This document shows, piece after piece, positions 17,246 through 26,010 of a DNA stretch of 64,000 nucleotides. A program made the translations under genes and the position numbers. The notes under the pieces were generated by a model, which did no database searches, was not told the origin of the DNA, and saw only the letters and a program-made list of their open reading frames with translations. Where the stretch lies: contig JABFRR010000003.1 of the NCBI GenBank assembly GCA_013141065.1, positions 1 through 64,000 of the forward strand, read 5' to 3'. Numbering within the stretch: position 1 is the stretch's first letter; every line of letters begins with the position of its first letter. Source of the stretch: Bacteriovoracaceae bacterium. Lineage in GTDB: Bacteria; Bdellovibrionota; Bacteriovoracia; Bacteriovoracales; Bacteriovoracaceae.

Positions 17246-18253
17246 TTAGAGTACAAAATTTTCCCCTGGCTTAGGAGCTTTAAAGTTTAGTACTTTGAGC
17301 TTGTCCATCGCTAAGAACAAATCTTTTTCTGGCGAATCAATGGCCTCATCAGTTAATTGAAAAGTACCAAAATGCATTCCTAAACTTAATTTAGACTCCA
17401 AATCAAGATGAGCAAGGACAGCATCTTCTGGGTTCATATGCATGTCTTTCATAAACCAACGAGGTTCATAGGCACCAATAGGCAATAATGAGATTGTTGG
17501 CGCTCCTAATTTTTTTCGAATCTCTTTAAAGTGATCACCATAACCAGTATCACCGGCAAAAAATATTTTTTCATTTAATGATTCTATAAAAAATCCACCC
17601 CATAGAGATTTATTGATGTCGAATGGAACTCTTGAAGACCAATGCTGGGCCGGAGTAAGTGTGATTTTTATTTTTTCTGCAATTGTTTTTGAATCCCACC
17701 AATCAATTTCAATAATATTCGTTGCCCCAAATCCTCGAATAAGTTCAGCATTATTTAGGGGAACAATAAACAAGGGGGAAAATTTTTGGTCAAGACGCCT
17801 AATAGTATCTCTATCCATATGATCATAATGATTATGAGAAATTAAAACGATATCAATTTTTGGCAAATGTTCAAATAAAATGGCCGGTTTATGAACTGCC
17901 ACAGGACCTGCAAATGAAACGGGACTTACTCGATCACTCCAAACTGGGTCAGTTAAAATATTTGTTCCTTGGGATTGAATGAGGAAAGTCGCATGAGTCA
18001 CAAATGTAATTGAAACTTTAGCAGGATTTGGTTCAGGTGGAATAATTTCAGGAAATTTGACTGCGTGCTTTGCGGGCCATTTTTCAGCAGAAAAACCAAA
18101 CTTCCATTTTAATAAATCAAAAAAAGAATTGGGATGAGTTCCATTGGTATTATAAAAAGTTTTACCGTTATAATGATCAGACATCTTATAGTTTCCGTTT
18201 GTTCCACAAGAATACAATAATGAAAAAAGAACTAATATTTTAGCATTCACCAT
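17246..18253 (-). CDS. Metallo-beta-lactamase-fold lipoprotein, NAPE-PLD-like
   Basis: The 335-aa product has a lipoprotein signal (LFSLLYSC lipobox) and a metallo-beta-lactamase hydrolase domain: HATFLIQ and NILTDPVWSDR, the metal motif SHNHYDHMD, TPAQHWSSR, the FAGDTGYGDHF aspartate and a final GMHFGTF histidine. This combination is characteristic of the NAPE-PLD/UlaG-like hydrolases, whose bacterial substrates are mostly unknown. It would sit on the outer face of a membrane. It is the last gene of the aromatic-type operon, three bases after the GST gene, and may not belong to the pathway itself. Confidence 0.85.
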   Translation of the reverse strand: MVNAKILVLFSLLYSCGTNGNYKMSDHYNGKTFYNTNGTHPNSFFDLLKWKFGFSAEKWPAKHAVKFPEIIPPEPNPAKVSITFVTHATFLIQSQGTNILTDPVWSDRVSPVSFAGPVAVHKPAILFEHLPKIDIVLISHNHYDHMDRDTIRRLDQKFSPLFIVPLNNAELIRGFGATNIIEIDWWDSKTIAEKIKITLTPAQHWSSRVPFDINKSLWGGFFIESLNEKIFFAGDTGYGDHFKEIRKKLGAPTISLLPIGAYEPRWFMKDMHMNPEDAVLAHLDLESKLSLGMHFGTFQLTDEAIDSPEKDLFLAMDKLKVLNFKAPKPGENFVL

Positions 18254-18256
18254 TTT

Positions 18257-18868
18257 TTAAAAAACCTTGGCTTTGATCGCCCCTGGACGATTCATTAATC
18301 TGTCCATATAGCGAGCTATTTCAGGGTTAGGTTTTACTAAAAAGTCGTGTGCCCCTGGTATGACAGCTGCGAGCATAATATCAGCAGCACTAAAACCACT
18401 TGATAAAATGTAATCTTGCTTGCTAAGAACTGGTAACAATATAGTCTTCATTATTTCACATTGTTCTTTTACAAATTTGTGGGTCACTTCAGTTTCTTCT
18501 GGTGTGTTGACATGAGTGAACATTCTCGCAATCACACATTCAAGGCTGGCCGTCGACCAAACCATCCATTTAACATATTCGGCCCGTAAATGAATATTTT
18601 CATAATGAGGAGCGAGTTTTCCAAGCGCGTATCGATCGGCCAAGTAAAGACAAATTGCCGCTGATTCATGAAGAATTAAATCTCCATCTACTATTGTTGG
18701 CACTCGGCCCATAGGATTAATCAATCTATAGTTAGCAGAATCCATTCCACCTTTTTTCTTATCGAGAAAATGATTGCGGTAAGGCACTTCCATTTCTTCA
18801 AGCAGCCAGCGAACCCTGTCACTTCTATCTTGATAGGCCATTGCATAGAGATCAATTGGTTTATTCAT
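18257..18868 (-). CDS. Glutathione S-transferase family protein
   Basis: 203 aa. The N-terminal thioredoxin-like domain contains the cis-Pro loop and G-site (NPMGRVPTIVDGDLILHESAAICLYLAD), with the E-S pair that binds the gamma-glutamyl group; the C-terminal domain is helical (DYILSSGFSAADIMLAAVI, with the conserved N-capping S-x-x-D). The start region DLYAMAYQDRSDRVRWLLEEM replaces the usual Ser/Cys motif with a Tyr/Gln/Asp segment, so the catalytic residue is unclear. AAGGA precedes the ATG. In this operon it may act as an isomerase on a CoA-pathway side product; that is inference. Confidence 0.85.
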   Translation of the reverse strand: MNKPIDLYAMAYQDRSDRVRWLLEEMEVPYRNHFLDKKKGGMDSANYRLINPMGRVPTIVDGDLILHESAAICLYLADRYALGKLAPHYENIHLRAEYVKWMVWSTASLECVIARMFTHVNTPEETEVTHKFVKEQCEIMKTILLPVLSKQDYILSSGFSAADIMLAAVIPGAHDFLVKPNPEIARYMDRLMNRPGAIKAKVF

Positions 18869-18888
18869 AAAATCCTTAATTTTAAAAT

Positions 18889-20376
18889 TTAAAAAATGGC
18901 GTCAAACCACATTTTTTTAGACCTTTCATTACAATCAGATTCCCAAACGTGACGAACTTCAAGATAACTCATTATTCCTTCAGGGCCCATTTCACGACCA
19001 ATGCCTGATTGTTTAAAGCCACCAAAAGGCATCCCGGGATTTAATAAATGATACTCATTGATCCATACGGTTCCAGCTTCAAGTTGTGAGGCGATCATAT
19101 GAGCTTTTTCATTGTCATTTGTCCAGACAGCACCAGCCAGGCCATATTTAGAATCATTGGCAAGCGTGATTGCTTCTTCAATTGTTTTAAATTTAGTAAT
19201 TCCAACAACTGGACCAAAAACTTCTTCATGAAAAATTGTATTTTTTGGTGATATAAGAAAAGCAGTTGGTTCTATGAAAAATCCATTTTTTAATTCACCT
19301 GTCGTAACTCTCGAGCCACCACATAACAAAGTGGCTTCTTCTTGTTTTGTTTTTTCAATAAAACTCATAATGGTATTAAGTTGTTTTTCACTGACAACTG
19401 GGCCCATGCCAGCATTGGGATCACTGGTTAGAGTTGGTTTAACATCTTTTATTCGTGACAAGAATTTCTCCATGAATGCCGGATAAATTTCATCTTGAAT
19501 TAAGAGTCTTGTACCAGAGTCACAGGCCTGTCCAGAGTGGTAAAGGAAAGCATAAAGTGCTCCATCAACGGCCAGAGATAAGTCAGCATCATTTAAAACG
19601 ATGTTAGCGGATTTTCCCCCCAGTTCCATTGTGGCTTTTAAGACATGGGGAGCGACACTTTTTAATATTTCTTTGCCGACTTCTGTTGATCCAGTAAAAG
19701 CTACTTTACGAATTAGTGGATGTGATATGAGTGCGCGACCAACATCTGCACCACCTGTAATAATATTGACAACTCCCGCTGGCACTCCAGAGTCTTTAAG
19801 TATTTCAGCTAGGATATAAGCCGATGCCGGCGTTTCTTCAGCGGTCTTTAAAACAGTCGTGCATCCCGTAGCTAAAATAGGCCCAATTTTCCATCCGGCC
19901 ATGACTAGAGGAAAGTTCCAAGGAATTATTTGAGCACAAACACCGATGGGAGAAAATTCACGAGAGTTGATTGAAAAACCTGCTCGAGAGGCAGCTTCAT
20001 CTTTTTCGTGTAGCTTTAATTCACGAGCAACTTTACTCATCACTTTAAAAAAGGAAGCTGTATTGTGTACGTCTGCTTTTGCTTTTCTCATAGTTGAGCC
20101 TGAATCTTTGATTTCAAGTTCGACTATTTCACGTGAGCGTTCTTTGATTTTTTCTGAAATTTTAAGAAGTATGTCGGCCCTGGCCTCTTGAGACATACTT
20201 TTCCATTCTGAATGATAAAATGCTGTATGGGCTGCACTGACAGCATCGTCTACATCTTTAACTGAAGGGACATGATATTTTGCCACTTCTAATCCATTGG
20301 AAGGATCATATGATGTCTTTAGAGTATGATGAGAGGAGTTTTTGAATTCACCATTGATAAAGAGTTTAATTTCCAT
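18889..20376 (-). CDS. NAD(P)-dependent aldehyde dehydrogenase
   Basis: This 495-aa ALDH-superfamily enzyme shows the catalytic Glu in ELGGKSANIVLND, the catalytic Cys in HSGQACDSGTRL, the cofactor loop FTGSTEVGK and PWNFPLVMAGWKIGPIL. The start is ATG 20376, because AGGTGG sits at the right distance; the GTG three codons upstream lies inside that ribosome-binding site. In the operon it could oxidise the ring-opened semialdehyde of the phenylacetyl-CoA pathway, the role of the ALDH part of PaaZ, but there is no attached MaoC hydratase domain. The substrate is inferred from context only. Confidence 0.9.
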   Translation of the reverse strand: MEIKLFINGEFKNSSHHTLKTSYDPSNGLEVAKYHVPSVKDVDDAVSAAHTAFYHSEWKSMSQEARADILLKISEKIKERSREIVELEIKDSGSTMRKAKADVHNTASFFKVMSKVARELKLHEKDEAASRAGFSINSREFSPIGVCAQIIPWNFPLVMAGWKIGPILATGCTTVLKTAEETPASAYILAEILKDSGVPAGVVNIITGGADVGRALISHPLIRKVAFTGSTEVGKEILKSVAPHVLKATMELGGKSANIVLNDADLSLAVDGALYAFLYHSGQACDSGTRLLIQDEIYPAFMEKFLSRIKDVKPTLTSDPNAGMGPVVSEKQLNTIMSFIEKTKQEEATLLCGGSRVTTGELKNGFFIEPTAFLISPKNTIFHEEVFGPVVGITKFKTIEEAITLANDSKYGLAGAVWTNDNEKAHMIASQLEAGTVWINEYHLLNPGMPFGGFKQSGIGREMGPEGIMSYLEVRHVWESDCNERSKKMWFDAIF

Positions 20377-20390
20377 TTTTTCCACCTTTT

Positions 20391-21653
20391 TTAATATGCC
20401 TTTAAGAGTTCTTTAAAATGACTATCTTGAATTTTTCCATTTCTTGAGCACATGAGATTATCTACATCAATTTCATAATAGATCATTGCCTTTTCATTCG
20501 TGTCGTAGAATTCAAGGTAGCAGTCTTCAAATCCTATAACATGGCCGTATTCATGACGAATGGTCCACATTTGGTCAAGACTTGAAAGAGGATATTCAGA
20601 TTCCATTGTTATAAGATTGCCTGCTATTCCATTTACATTGGCCGTTACTCCAGATTTAAACTGAATACTTGGAATGTCTTCACTCGATTTTTTAAAATCT
20701 AATATGAGATATTTTTGATTTTTAGACCATTCAGCTTCGACATTAAACTTTAGCCAATCCTGCACTTCAATATTTTGAGGGATTTGAAAAGGAGAAGTGA
20801 GAACATTTTTATCACTATCCCAAAAGATTTCAGGACGTGTTTTTTTTATTGTAAAAAATAGGTCGTACATTTTTTGGCCATATTTTTTAAAGCGTTCATA
20901 AAAGCCGAAGAGATTATTTCTTTTTAAGTAGGAAATAAGTTCATCTCGGCAATCATTTGGATCAAAATCTCCATTTTTGCAAAGATCGATAAGCCATTTT
21001 GTATATTGAGATTGTTCATGAGAGGGCATCGTGGGATAACTTTTTAAAACAATTTCTAAATTTGGTATTTGACCTAAATGGAGGAAAGCTCGAACATCAA
21101 AAATTGATTTATTGATATACCAAGAAAGCCATTCTCGTGATTTTGCCCATCTAATAGTTGCTTGATAAATTCGATCTAAACTTCTCATGGAATTGACAAA
21201 TTCCTCATCAGATACAAAAAGGGGAGGAGTTGAGGGAAGAGTCTCATTTGATATTAGAAGTTCAACTAATTGAGGATGAGTTTTTAATAAAAAGTCTTCT
21301 AAACGCTTTTTTAGAATAGAAGTGTTATTTTTTAAGGGATCACTGTAGGGTATACCCCCAGATTTTTTAGGAGAAGAAAGATCCAGCCAAGTATCTTTAG
21401 GTCTATTGGCATTAATCGTATTGATCCATAAACTAGCTTTTTTTCCCATGGATAAAAGGTTTTCGAGCTCTTTTACTTCAGGATCGAGTAAGGAATTTTG
21501 TAAAGAGAGTTTTTCTTCTACTGCTTTAATTTGAGCTTGAGAAAAAGGTAAACCAAAGGGCCCGACATGTGGGGGATGTTCAGTTTTAAGACTGGCACTT
21601 CCATCAGAACTCATTAAAGTAAAAATTAAAAGTGTGAGGGTTTTTATTAACAA
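20391..21653 (-). CDS. Exported metallopeptidase-like protein (HExxHxxGxxD)
   Basis: The 420-aa product has a signal peptide (MLIKTLTLLIFTLMSSDGSA) and near the C-terminus HEYGHVIGFED (His367, Glu368, His371, Gly374, Asp377), the metzincin-type HExxHxxGxxD zinc site; DNLMC at about 398-402 could be the Met-turn. The preceding 340 residues are unrecognised, but residues 236-262 (ELISYLKRNN...YERFKK) recur in the protein at the right edge of the window. It overlaps the thiolase gene upstream by 7 bases and precedes ALDH by 14 bases, so it is transcribed within the aromatic operon. Likely secreted or periplasmic; substrate unknown. Confidence 0.8.
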   Translation of the reverse strand: MLIKTLTLLIFTLMSSDGSASLKTEHPPHVGPFGLPFSQAQIKAVEEKLSLQNSLLDPEVKELENLLSMGKKASLWINTINANRPKDTWLDLSSPKKSGGIPYSDPLKNNTSILKKRLEDFLLKTHPQLVELLISNETLPSTPPLFVSDEEFVNSMRSLDRIYQATIRWAKSREWLSWYINKSIFDVRAFLHLGQIPNLEIVLKSYPTMPSHEQSQYTKWLIDLCKNGDFDPNDCRDELISYLKRNNLFGFYERFKKYGQKMYDLFFTIKKTRPEIFWDSDKNVLTSPFQIPQNIEVQDWLKFNVEAEWSKNQKYLILDFKKSSEDIPSIQFKSGVTANVNGIAGNLITMESEYPLSSLDQMWTIRHEYGHVIGFEDCYLEFYDTNEKAMIYYEIDVDNLMCSRNGKIQDSHFKELLKAY

Positions 21654-22843
21654 TTTTTAAAACTCACAGCAATGCCTTGACCCACGCCAATACACATTGA
21701 GGCAAGACCCTCTCTTATTTTTTTATCTTTTTTCATTTGATGAGCAAGAGTTGTGACAATACGAATACCAGAGCTTCCCAGAGCATGGCCAATGGCAATA
21801 GCACCGCCATTTTTATTGACGATGTTGGTATCTAAATCAAGTCCCTTAATGCAGGCAATTGCTTGAGCAGCAAAAGCTTCATTGAGCTCAACACAGTCAA
21901 AGTCAGTAATTTTTTTGTTATATCTTTTAAGTAGTGTCTTCACTGCTTCGACGGGGCCAATACCCATTGTGTTGGGATGAACTCCTCGAGTGGCAGCACC
22001 AGTAATTTCAATCATAGGAGTAAGTTTATGAGTTTTTAAAAACTCTTCACTGACTAAAAGAAGTCCTGAGGCACCGTCGTTCATTGGGCTTGAATTTCCA
22101 GCTGTGACAGTACCGTCTTTTTTAAAAACAGGTTTTAGTTTTGCCAGGGCTTCAAGACTTGAGTCTGTTCTTGGGCATTCATCTTTAGAGAAGATAAAAC
22201 TTTCTTTTTTTAATTCGACGTTAAGTGGAATAATCTCATCACTAAAATCCCCACGCTCCCATGCACTGATAGCTTTTTTATGAGAGTTCACAGCAAACTG
22301 ATCTTGTTCATCACGAGAAATTTTATAAATACTGGCCACTTCTTCTGCAGTTTCTCCCATCGTCATGAGGGGGAACATTTTTTCCATTTTGGGATTTTGA
22401 AATCTCCAACCTAATGTTGTATCAAACATTTTTTGGTCTCGTCCGAAAGCTTCTCCGGCCTTTGCCAGTACATAAGGAGCACGTGTCATACTTTCAGCAC
22501 CAGCAATAACTAAGCAGTCAGCTACTCCGGCTTGTATACGTGAATATCCATCAATCAATGCATCTAAAGAAGATCCACAAAGTCGATTTATTGTTGTTCC
22601 GGGAACTTCAAGTGGATAACCGGCTAAGATCAAACTCATGCGAGCTAAGTTTCTATTGTCTTCACCGGCCTGGTTTGCACATCCAACGATAACATCATCA
22701 ACGAGAGTTGGATCAAAGCTGAAATTTTGTTTTAAGTCTAATAAAACATGGCCTAAAAGATCATCGACTCTTACAGAAGAAAGTTTACCAGCTAATTTTC
22801 CAATGGCAGTTCTTTTTGCATTAACAATATATGTTTTTTTCAT
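21647..22843 (-). CDS. Acyl-CoA thiolase (acetyl-CoA acyltransferase, PaaJ-like)
   Basis: The 398-aa enzyme shows all thiolase motifs: nucleophile Cys89 in NRLCGSSLDAL, the GAESMTRAP segment, NGGAIAIGHALGSSGIR with the catalytic His, and the C-terminal CIGVGQGIA Cys. It cleaves 3-oxoacyl-CoA to acetyl-CoA. In this operon the likely substrates are the 3-oxoadipyl-CoA and dehydrosuberyl-CoA intermediates of phenylacetyl-CoA breakdown, as for PaaJ, but a general beta-oxidation thiolase cannot be excluded. The ATG overlaps the stop of the preceding gene by four bases. Confidence 0.92.
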   Translation of the reverse strand: MKKTYIVNAKRTAIGKLAGKLSSVRVDDLLGHVLLDLKQNFSFDPTLVDDVIVGCANQAGEDNRNLARMSLILAGYPLEVPGTTINRLCGSSLDALIDGYSRIQAGVADCLVIAGAESMTRAPYVLAKAGEAFGRDQKMFDTTLGWRFQNPKMEKMFPLMTMGETAEEVASIYKISRDEQDQFAVNSHKKAISAWERGDFSDEIIPLNVELKKESFIFSKDECPRTDSSLEALAKLKPVFKKDGTVTAGNSSPMNDGASGLLLVSEEFLKTHKLTPMIEITGAATRGVHPNTMGIGPVEAVKTLLKRYNKKITDFDCVELNEAFAAQAIACIKGLDLDTNIVNKNGGAIAIGHALGSSGIRIVTTLAHQMKKDKKIREGLASMCIGVGQGIAVSFKNC

Positions 22844-23502
22844 AGTTTTATGGCCTCTAATTTAAGTTGATGTGAGATTCGGTAGCGGTCTTCACCAGTC
22901 ACTTCTCTTAATTCACGAAGGAGTTCAATGATGAGCGAAAGTCCAATTTTTTCTCCCCATTCAAATGGGCCTAAAGGGTAATTCACCCCGTGTTTCATAG
23001 CGAGATCAATGGAATCTTTACTTGCTAAATTTTCTTCAATCGCAAAATAGGCTTCGTTAATAATCATAGAAACGACGCGTGGATAATGAAAAGCCAGTTT
23101 TAAATTGTCATGAAAAACAGGAGTCATTCCAATATGCTGATAAAAGTTTTCGATGACAGACTTAGTCGCTTGGTCTGTCTTATCTTTTACTGAATATTCA
23201 AAAGCTTTTGACGGAGAGTAAAAAAAAGTAGAGACGGCACCTTGAACATAGGGGCAATTATTGTAAATCCATTCGCCCCAAGAGAGACTTAAATCACTAA
23301 TGATTTTTGCTTTTGTCGTGCGGGCCAATTCTTTGATGAAATAATATTTTTTTTGAGTGCGCAACTGGCTGCAATCAATGACGTAGTCATAGATATCAAA
23401 GCTGGCCATTGCCTCTTCTATACCCCTGACCTCGTAATGCATTTTTATTTCTTTATAAGAGGGGTGATTGTCTTCTGCAATTACTAAAACATTATGAATC
23501 AT
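22840..23502 (-). CDS. PaaH C-terminal part as a separate ORF (3-hydroxyacyl-CoA dehydrogenase C-domain)
   Basis: The 220-aa protein matches the second half of the two-module PaaH. Its C-terminal 100 residues (VVSMIINEAYFAIEENLAS, then DLAMKHGVNYPLGPFEWGEK) are the extra 3HCDH C-terminal domain found after the dehydrogenase core in PaaH; the first 110 residues form a degenerate Rossmann-like fold without GxGxxG. The gene overlaps the preceding PaaH-core gene by 11 bases, and 288 plus 220 residues add up to about the length of intact PaaH. A natural gene fission is the simplest reading. Confidence 0.8.
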   Translation of the reverse strand: MIHNVLVIAEDNHPSYKEIKMHYEVRGIEEAMASFDIYDYVIDCSQLRTQKKYYFIKELARTTKAKIISDLSLSWGEWIYNNCPYVQGAVSTFFYSPSKAFEYSVKDKTDQATKSVIENFYQHIGMTPVFHDNLKLAFHYPRVVSMIINEAYFAIEENLASKDSIDLAMKHGVNYPLGPFEWGEKIGLSLIIELLRELREVTGEDRYRISHQLKLEAIKL

Positions 23503-24358
23503 AATGATAAAATCCTATTTTTGTTTTTCTTCCTAAGCGCTGGCTATCAACCATTTCTTTTTGGAGGCGGTGGGGTTTAAACCTAGGCTCTTCAAAAAAT
23601 GCATGATAAACAGACTCAGTCACACTTAAGTTGACATCTATTCCAATAAGATCCATGAGCTCAAAAGGGCCCATTTTAAATCCACCAACAGCTTTCAATG
23701 TGGTATCAATTTCTTTGATGGTATCTAAATTATAATTTGTACATGCCCTTAGGGACTCACCATAAAAGTTTCTTGCAACACGATTGACGATAAAGCCAGG
23801 AGCGTCGTTGCATTCGCAGGCAACTTTTCCTCTTTGGTTAAACCAATGTGCGATAGATTGTGCTAGTTTTTTATCTGTTAAGTTTCCACTGATCACTTCA
23901 ACTAATTTCATGATTGTCGCTGGATTAAAGAAATGGAGTCCAAGAAAATTAGACCTGCGATCTAGGCTTAAGCTACTTGAGAGTTCCGTGATGGGGAAAG
24001 ATGAGGTGTTTGAAGCGATAATTGTCTCTTTTGAAACAATTTTTTCAAGGTCAGTGAAAAGTTTTCTTTTAATCTCTTTATTTTCGATGATGGCTTCAAT
24101 GACTAATTCACAGTTTGGTGAAATCTCTTGTAGCTTTACAACCTTTAGTGCTGTCTTAAAGTGATTAGATTCTTCTGCTGTCAATTTGCCTTTTGCAGTG
24201 AGGGAATCGAGATTTTTTTTGATTCCCTCAGAACTTAATAATGCAAGTTCATAATTGCTATCAACTAATTCCACATTAATTTTTTGTTGTAAAAACCACT
24301 GAGCAATGCCAGCTCCCATGGTTCCTGCTCCAATGACAACAACTGTCTTAAAAATCAT
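23492..24358 (-). CDS. 3-hydroxyacyl-CoA dehydrogenase core (PaaH-like)
   Basis: 288 aa. The NAD-binding start VIGAGTMGAGIAQWF (GxGxxG), catalytic region NTSSFPITELS and LGLHFFNPATIMKLVEVI with the catalytic His-Glu pair, and the C-terminal NDAPGFIVNRVARNFYGESLR identify a 3-hydroxyacyl-/3-hydroxybutyryl-CoA dehydrogenase. On its own it is the length of an Hbd enzyme, but the next gene encodes the domain that is fused to it in PaaH. The ATG overlaps the PaaA-like stop (ATGA), so translation is coupled. Confidence 0.92.
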   Translation of the reverse strand: MIFKTVVVIGAGTMGAGIAQWFLQQKINVELVDSNYELALLSSEGIKKNLDSLTAKGKLTAEESNHFKTALKVVKLQEISPNCELVIEAIIENKEIKRKLFTDLEKIVSKETIIASNTSSFPITELSSSLSLDRRSNFLGLHFFNPATIMKLVEVISGNLTDKKLAQSIAHWFNQRGKVACECNDAPGFIVNRVARNFYGESLRACTNYNLDTIKEIDTTLKAVGGFKMGPFELMDLIGIDVNLSVTESVYHAFFEEPRFKPHRLQKEMVDSQRLGRKTKIGFYHYDS

Positions 24359-25197
24359 AAAGTCTTTTCTGTTGGCTTACGTGTTTCTCTTTGAGGTTGA
24401 TCTTCTTCACGGTACTCCGGAATAGTTAAGCCTACTTCATCACACATTTCTTTAATTTCTTTTACAAAGACCTCACGAATTTCGCCGTTAGTTCTTTGTT
24501 TTAATCCTAGATTGACATAAAGATCGTTGGAGACACCTTGCGATGAACCAAAAACGTTCATAACTCTAGGCCACCAAAGATTTAATCGGTCTTGTAAGAA
24601 GGCTTTTTGTTCAGGATCTTTTGATAATATCTTTACCCATTTATCTCCATGAGCAAGATGCATAACTTCTTCTTTATAAATTCCTTCAATGGCCTTCTTC
24701 CAAGGAAGATAGCTTGAGTTGAAAGTGTCTTGAAGTTGGTGTCCTGCTGCACGGTCCATTAGAAAGTTAAAAAGAATATAGTCAGTCCAGTGCTTAATAT
24801 CGTAGTAAAAAATATTGACTCGATAATCTTCTTTTAATCTTTTAAAACCAATATTGATTTTATCTTCTGGTAATTTATATCCGAGTTCACATTTGGCCGT
24901 GTGCTCAGTTGTATTTTGTCCCAATTCGTCTAATAAACGATAGATGACAGAAGCATGTCTCATTTCATCTTTTACCATTTGAGCGACCAGAACTTTTTCT
25001 TGAAGTGTTGGCGCTTTTTCTATCCAAGGCATGTAGCCAAGTGCACCCGAGTATTCAGAGTCTCCTTGCATCCACAATAAATTAAGCAAGTGTTTGCGGT
25101 AAAATGCTGGCATTTCTTCATTGGCCTCAAAAGTCCTGCCATTTTTAATTTCTTTAAAGAGTTGTAGTTCTTCAGAACTATAAGCATGAGCTGTCAT
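24355..25197 (-). CDS. PaaA-like ferritin-fold monooxygenase subunit (phenylacetyl-CoA epoxidase type)
   Basis: The 280-aa helical protein resembles PaaA, the catalytic subunit of the di-iron ring-1,2-phenylacetyl-CoA epoxidase. Candidate iron ligands are Glu48 (MQGDSEYSGALGY), Glu78 and His81 (DEMRHASVIYRLLDELG), Asp148 (FLMDRAAGHQL) and Glu177/His180 (KEEVMHLAHGD). In Proteobacteria PaaA needs PaaB, PaaC and the reductase PaaE; none is encoded in this window. It lies between the PaaG-like and PaaH-like genes as expected for the pathway. The exact substrate could be another aryl-CoA. Confidence 0.8.
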   Translation of the reverse strand: MTAHAYSSEELQLFKEIKNGRTFEANEEMPAFYRKHLLNLLWMQGDSEYSGALGYMPWIEKAPTLQEKVLVAQMVKDEMRHASVIYRLLDELGQNTTEHTAKCELGYKLPEDKINIGFKRLKEDYRVNIFYYDIKHWTDYILFNFLMDRAAGHQLQDTFNSSYLPWKKAIEGIYKEEVMHLAHGDKWVKILSKDPEQKAFLQDRLNLWWPRVMNVFGSSQGVSNDLYVNLGLKQRTNGEIREVFVKEIKEMCDEVGLTIPEYREEDQPQRETRKPTEKTL

Positions 25198-25220
25198 CGG
25201 TCCTCCTAGGAGTTATTAAA

Positions 25221-26009
25221 TTATTGTCCGGTAAAAATTGGTGATCTTTTTTCAAGAAAAGCTGTTAAACCTTCTTTGTAGTCTGCACTTTTTCCTAAGT
25301 ATCTTTGCACTTGGGTTTCTCGTTCCATTGACTGAGTGAAAGAACTATCAAGAGAAGCTTTAATATTTTTCTTTATCATCTCACATGAAAGTGGAGAGAG
25401 TTTATTAATTGCTTGAGCGTATTGTTTTGCAATAAATAAAACATCTTCATTTATTGCATTGATAATTCCGGCCTTATGAAGATCTTCACTCATGAGTGCT
25501 TCACCCATTAAAAAAAATTCCATGGTTTTTTGGTAACCAAGTGCTCTCGAAAAGATATAAGTTGAGCCAGCATCGGGAGCGAGGCCTAATTTACTGAAAG
25601 CCCCAACAAATTTTACATTTGGTTTTGACACTAACAGATCACAAGCAACTGCCACTGAGACACCGGCACCAGCACAAACTCCATTAATAGCCGCAATTAC
25701 GATTTTTTTAGAATCACGGATCGAGTTTATTAGCGGGTTCCATTCGGTTTCTAATGTGGTCCCTAAATCGACTCCGCCATTATTTGCCTGAACACTTCTA
25801 TCGTTTAAGTCTTGACCAGTTGTGAAGGCTTTTCCTTCACCTGTTAAAATAATTGATAATACCTCAGAAGATTTATTGGCATCGCGAATAGCGAGAACAA
25901 TTTCCATTTTAGTATCTGCATTCATTGCATTGTAAACTTCTGGGCGATTAATTGTGATAAGCGCAGTCTGGTCTTCTTTTTGATACTTTATATTTTTATA
26001 CTGAGACAT
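25221..26009 (-). CDS. Enoyl-CoA hydratase/isomerase, PaaG-like
   Basis: The 262-aa crotonase has the oxyanion-hole segments GKAFTTGQDLNDRS and INGVCAGAGVSVAVACDL and the typical end GLTAFLEKRSPIF. The phrase GQDLNDR, with Asp and without the catalytic Glu pair of hydratases, is typical of PaaG, which isomerises the ring epoxide to an oxepin and shifts double bonds later in the pathway. It is one base apart from the PaaF-like gene and 23 bases from the PaaA-like gene. Confidence 0.88.
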   Translation of the reverse strand: MSQYKNIKYQKEDQTALITINRPEVYNAMNADTKMEIVLAIRDANKSSEVLSIILTGEGKAFTTGQDLNDRSVQANNGGVDLGTTLETEWNPLINSIRDSKKIVIAAINGVCAGAGVSVAVACDLLVSKPNVKFVGAFSKLGLAPDAGSTYIFSRALGYQKTMEFFLMGEALMSEDLHKAGIINAINEDVLFIAKQYAQAINKLSPLSCEMIKKNIKASLDSSFTQSMERETQVQRYLGKSADYKEGLTAFLEKRSPIFTGQ

Positions 26010-26010
26010 T

